Below, piece by piece: positions 5,832 to 5,902 of a stretch of 5,902 nucleotides of DNA. The position numbers were made by a program, and so were the translations under genes. Below the pieces are notes generated by a model that was not told where the DNA came from, made no database searches, and saw only the letters and a program-made list of their open reading frames with translations. Numbering within the stretch: position 1 is the stretch's first letter; each line of letters begins with the position of its first letter. This stretch comes from Rhizorhabdus sp. (lineage in GTDB: Bacteria; Pseudomonadota; Alphaproteobacteria; Sphingomonadales; Sphingomonadaceae): positions 1-5,902 of the forward strand of contig SCUQ01000013.1 in assembly GCA_004297635.1 (NCBI GenBank), in the 5' to 3' direction.

Positions 5832-5902
5832 ATGGCCGATCTTTCCGCTTTTCCGATCACCGGCCGCTGGCCCGCCGCGCATCCGGACCGCATCCAGCTC
5901 TA
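5832..5902 (+). CDS. Probable glutathione S-transferase, N-terminal fragment (cut by window edge)
   Basis: Only 23 complete codons are present, beginning MADLSAFPITGRWPAAHP and continuing DRIQL, then the first two bases of a probable Tyr codon. From memory of the family, the FPIT-RWPA-HPDR-QLY pattern precedes the thioredoxin-like domain (usually continuing SLPTPNGVKVS) in a bacterial group of cytosolic glutathione S-transferases related to YghU, which act on peroxides or disulfides and electrophiles with glutathione. The ATG is preceded at six bases by GGGAG (5821-5825), so the start is well supported. The catalytic residues are beyond the window. Gene presence is likely; the family call rests on a short leader and is moderately sure. 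Confidence 0.62.
   Translation, partial: MADLSAFPITGRWPAAHPDRIQL

Noticed and set aside
5697..5882. 61-codon open frame on the minus strand
   Set aside because: Antisense to the well-supported start of the glutathione transferase gene; the product shows no domain or signal.

Overview
The window looks like chromosomal DNA from a GC-rich alphaproteobacterium, most likely a member of the Sphingomonadales. The basis is the strong G/C preference at third codon positions in every gene and the style of the proteins (a CHASE2 adenylate cyclase paired with an exported partner, an RmuC of 445 residues, and a glutathione transferase beginning FPITGRWPAAHPDRIQLY). This placement is inference from the sequence; no search was run. 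I see no insertion sequence, CRISPR array, tRNA, rRNA or phage gene, and base composition is even across the window.

Layout, left to right. (1) Positions 1-772, minus strand: the N-terminal 257 codons of cysteinyl-tRNA synthetase (cysS), cut by the window edge. (2) 831-865: an intrinsic terminator on the minus strand that closes the next transcription unit. (3) 893-3683, minus strand: a two-gene operon. The first gene encodes a membrane-bound CHASE2-class III adenylate cyclase (681 aa). The second encodes a 253-aa exported protein with a weakly FecR-like N-terminal domain. It is best started at a GTG inside the end of the cyclase gene, with a GGAGG ribosome site also inside that gene, so the two are probably translationally coupled. 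(4) 3684-3808: a divergent intergenic region with a plausible cyclase promoter. (5) 3809-5146, plus strand: rmuC, a membrane-anchored coiled-coil protein with a PD-(D/E)XK nuclease-like domain. (6) 5149-5192: a composite inverted repeat between convergent genes. (7) 5201-5644, minus strand: a small, probably exported protein of unknown function. (8) 5832 onward, plus strand: the first 23 codons of a probable glutathione S-transferase.

The genes at the ends and rmuC are ordinary housekeeping or stress genes. The part most likely to be a little-described system is the cyclase plus exported-partner operon. The cyclase has a large sensor domain predicted to lie in the periplasm, and the coupled second gene delivers a protein to the same compartment. 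A testable reading is that the exported protein is a ligand, anchor or modulator of the CHASE2 sensor and so controls cAMP production inside the cell. The rest of the window is conventional.
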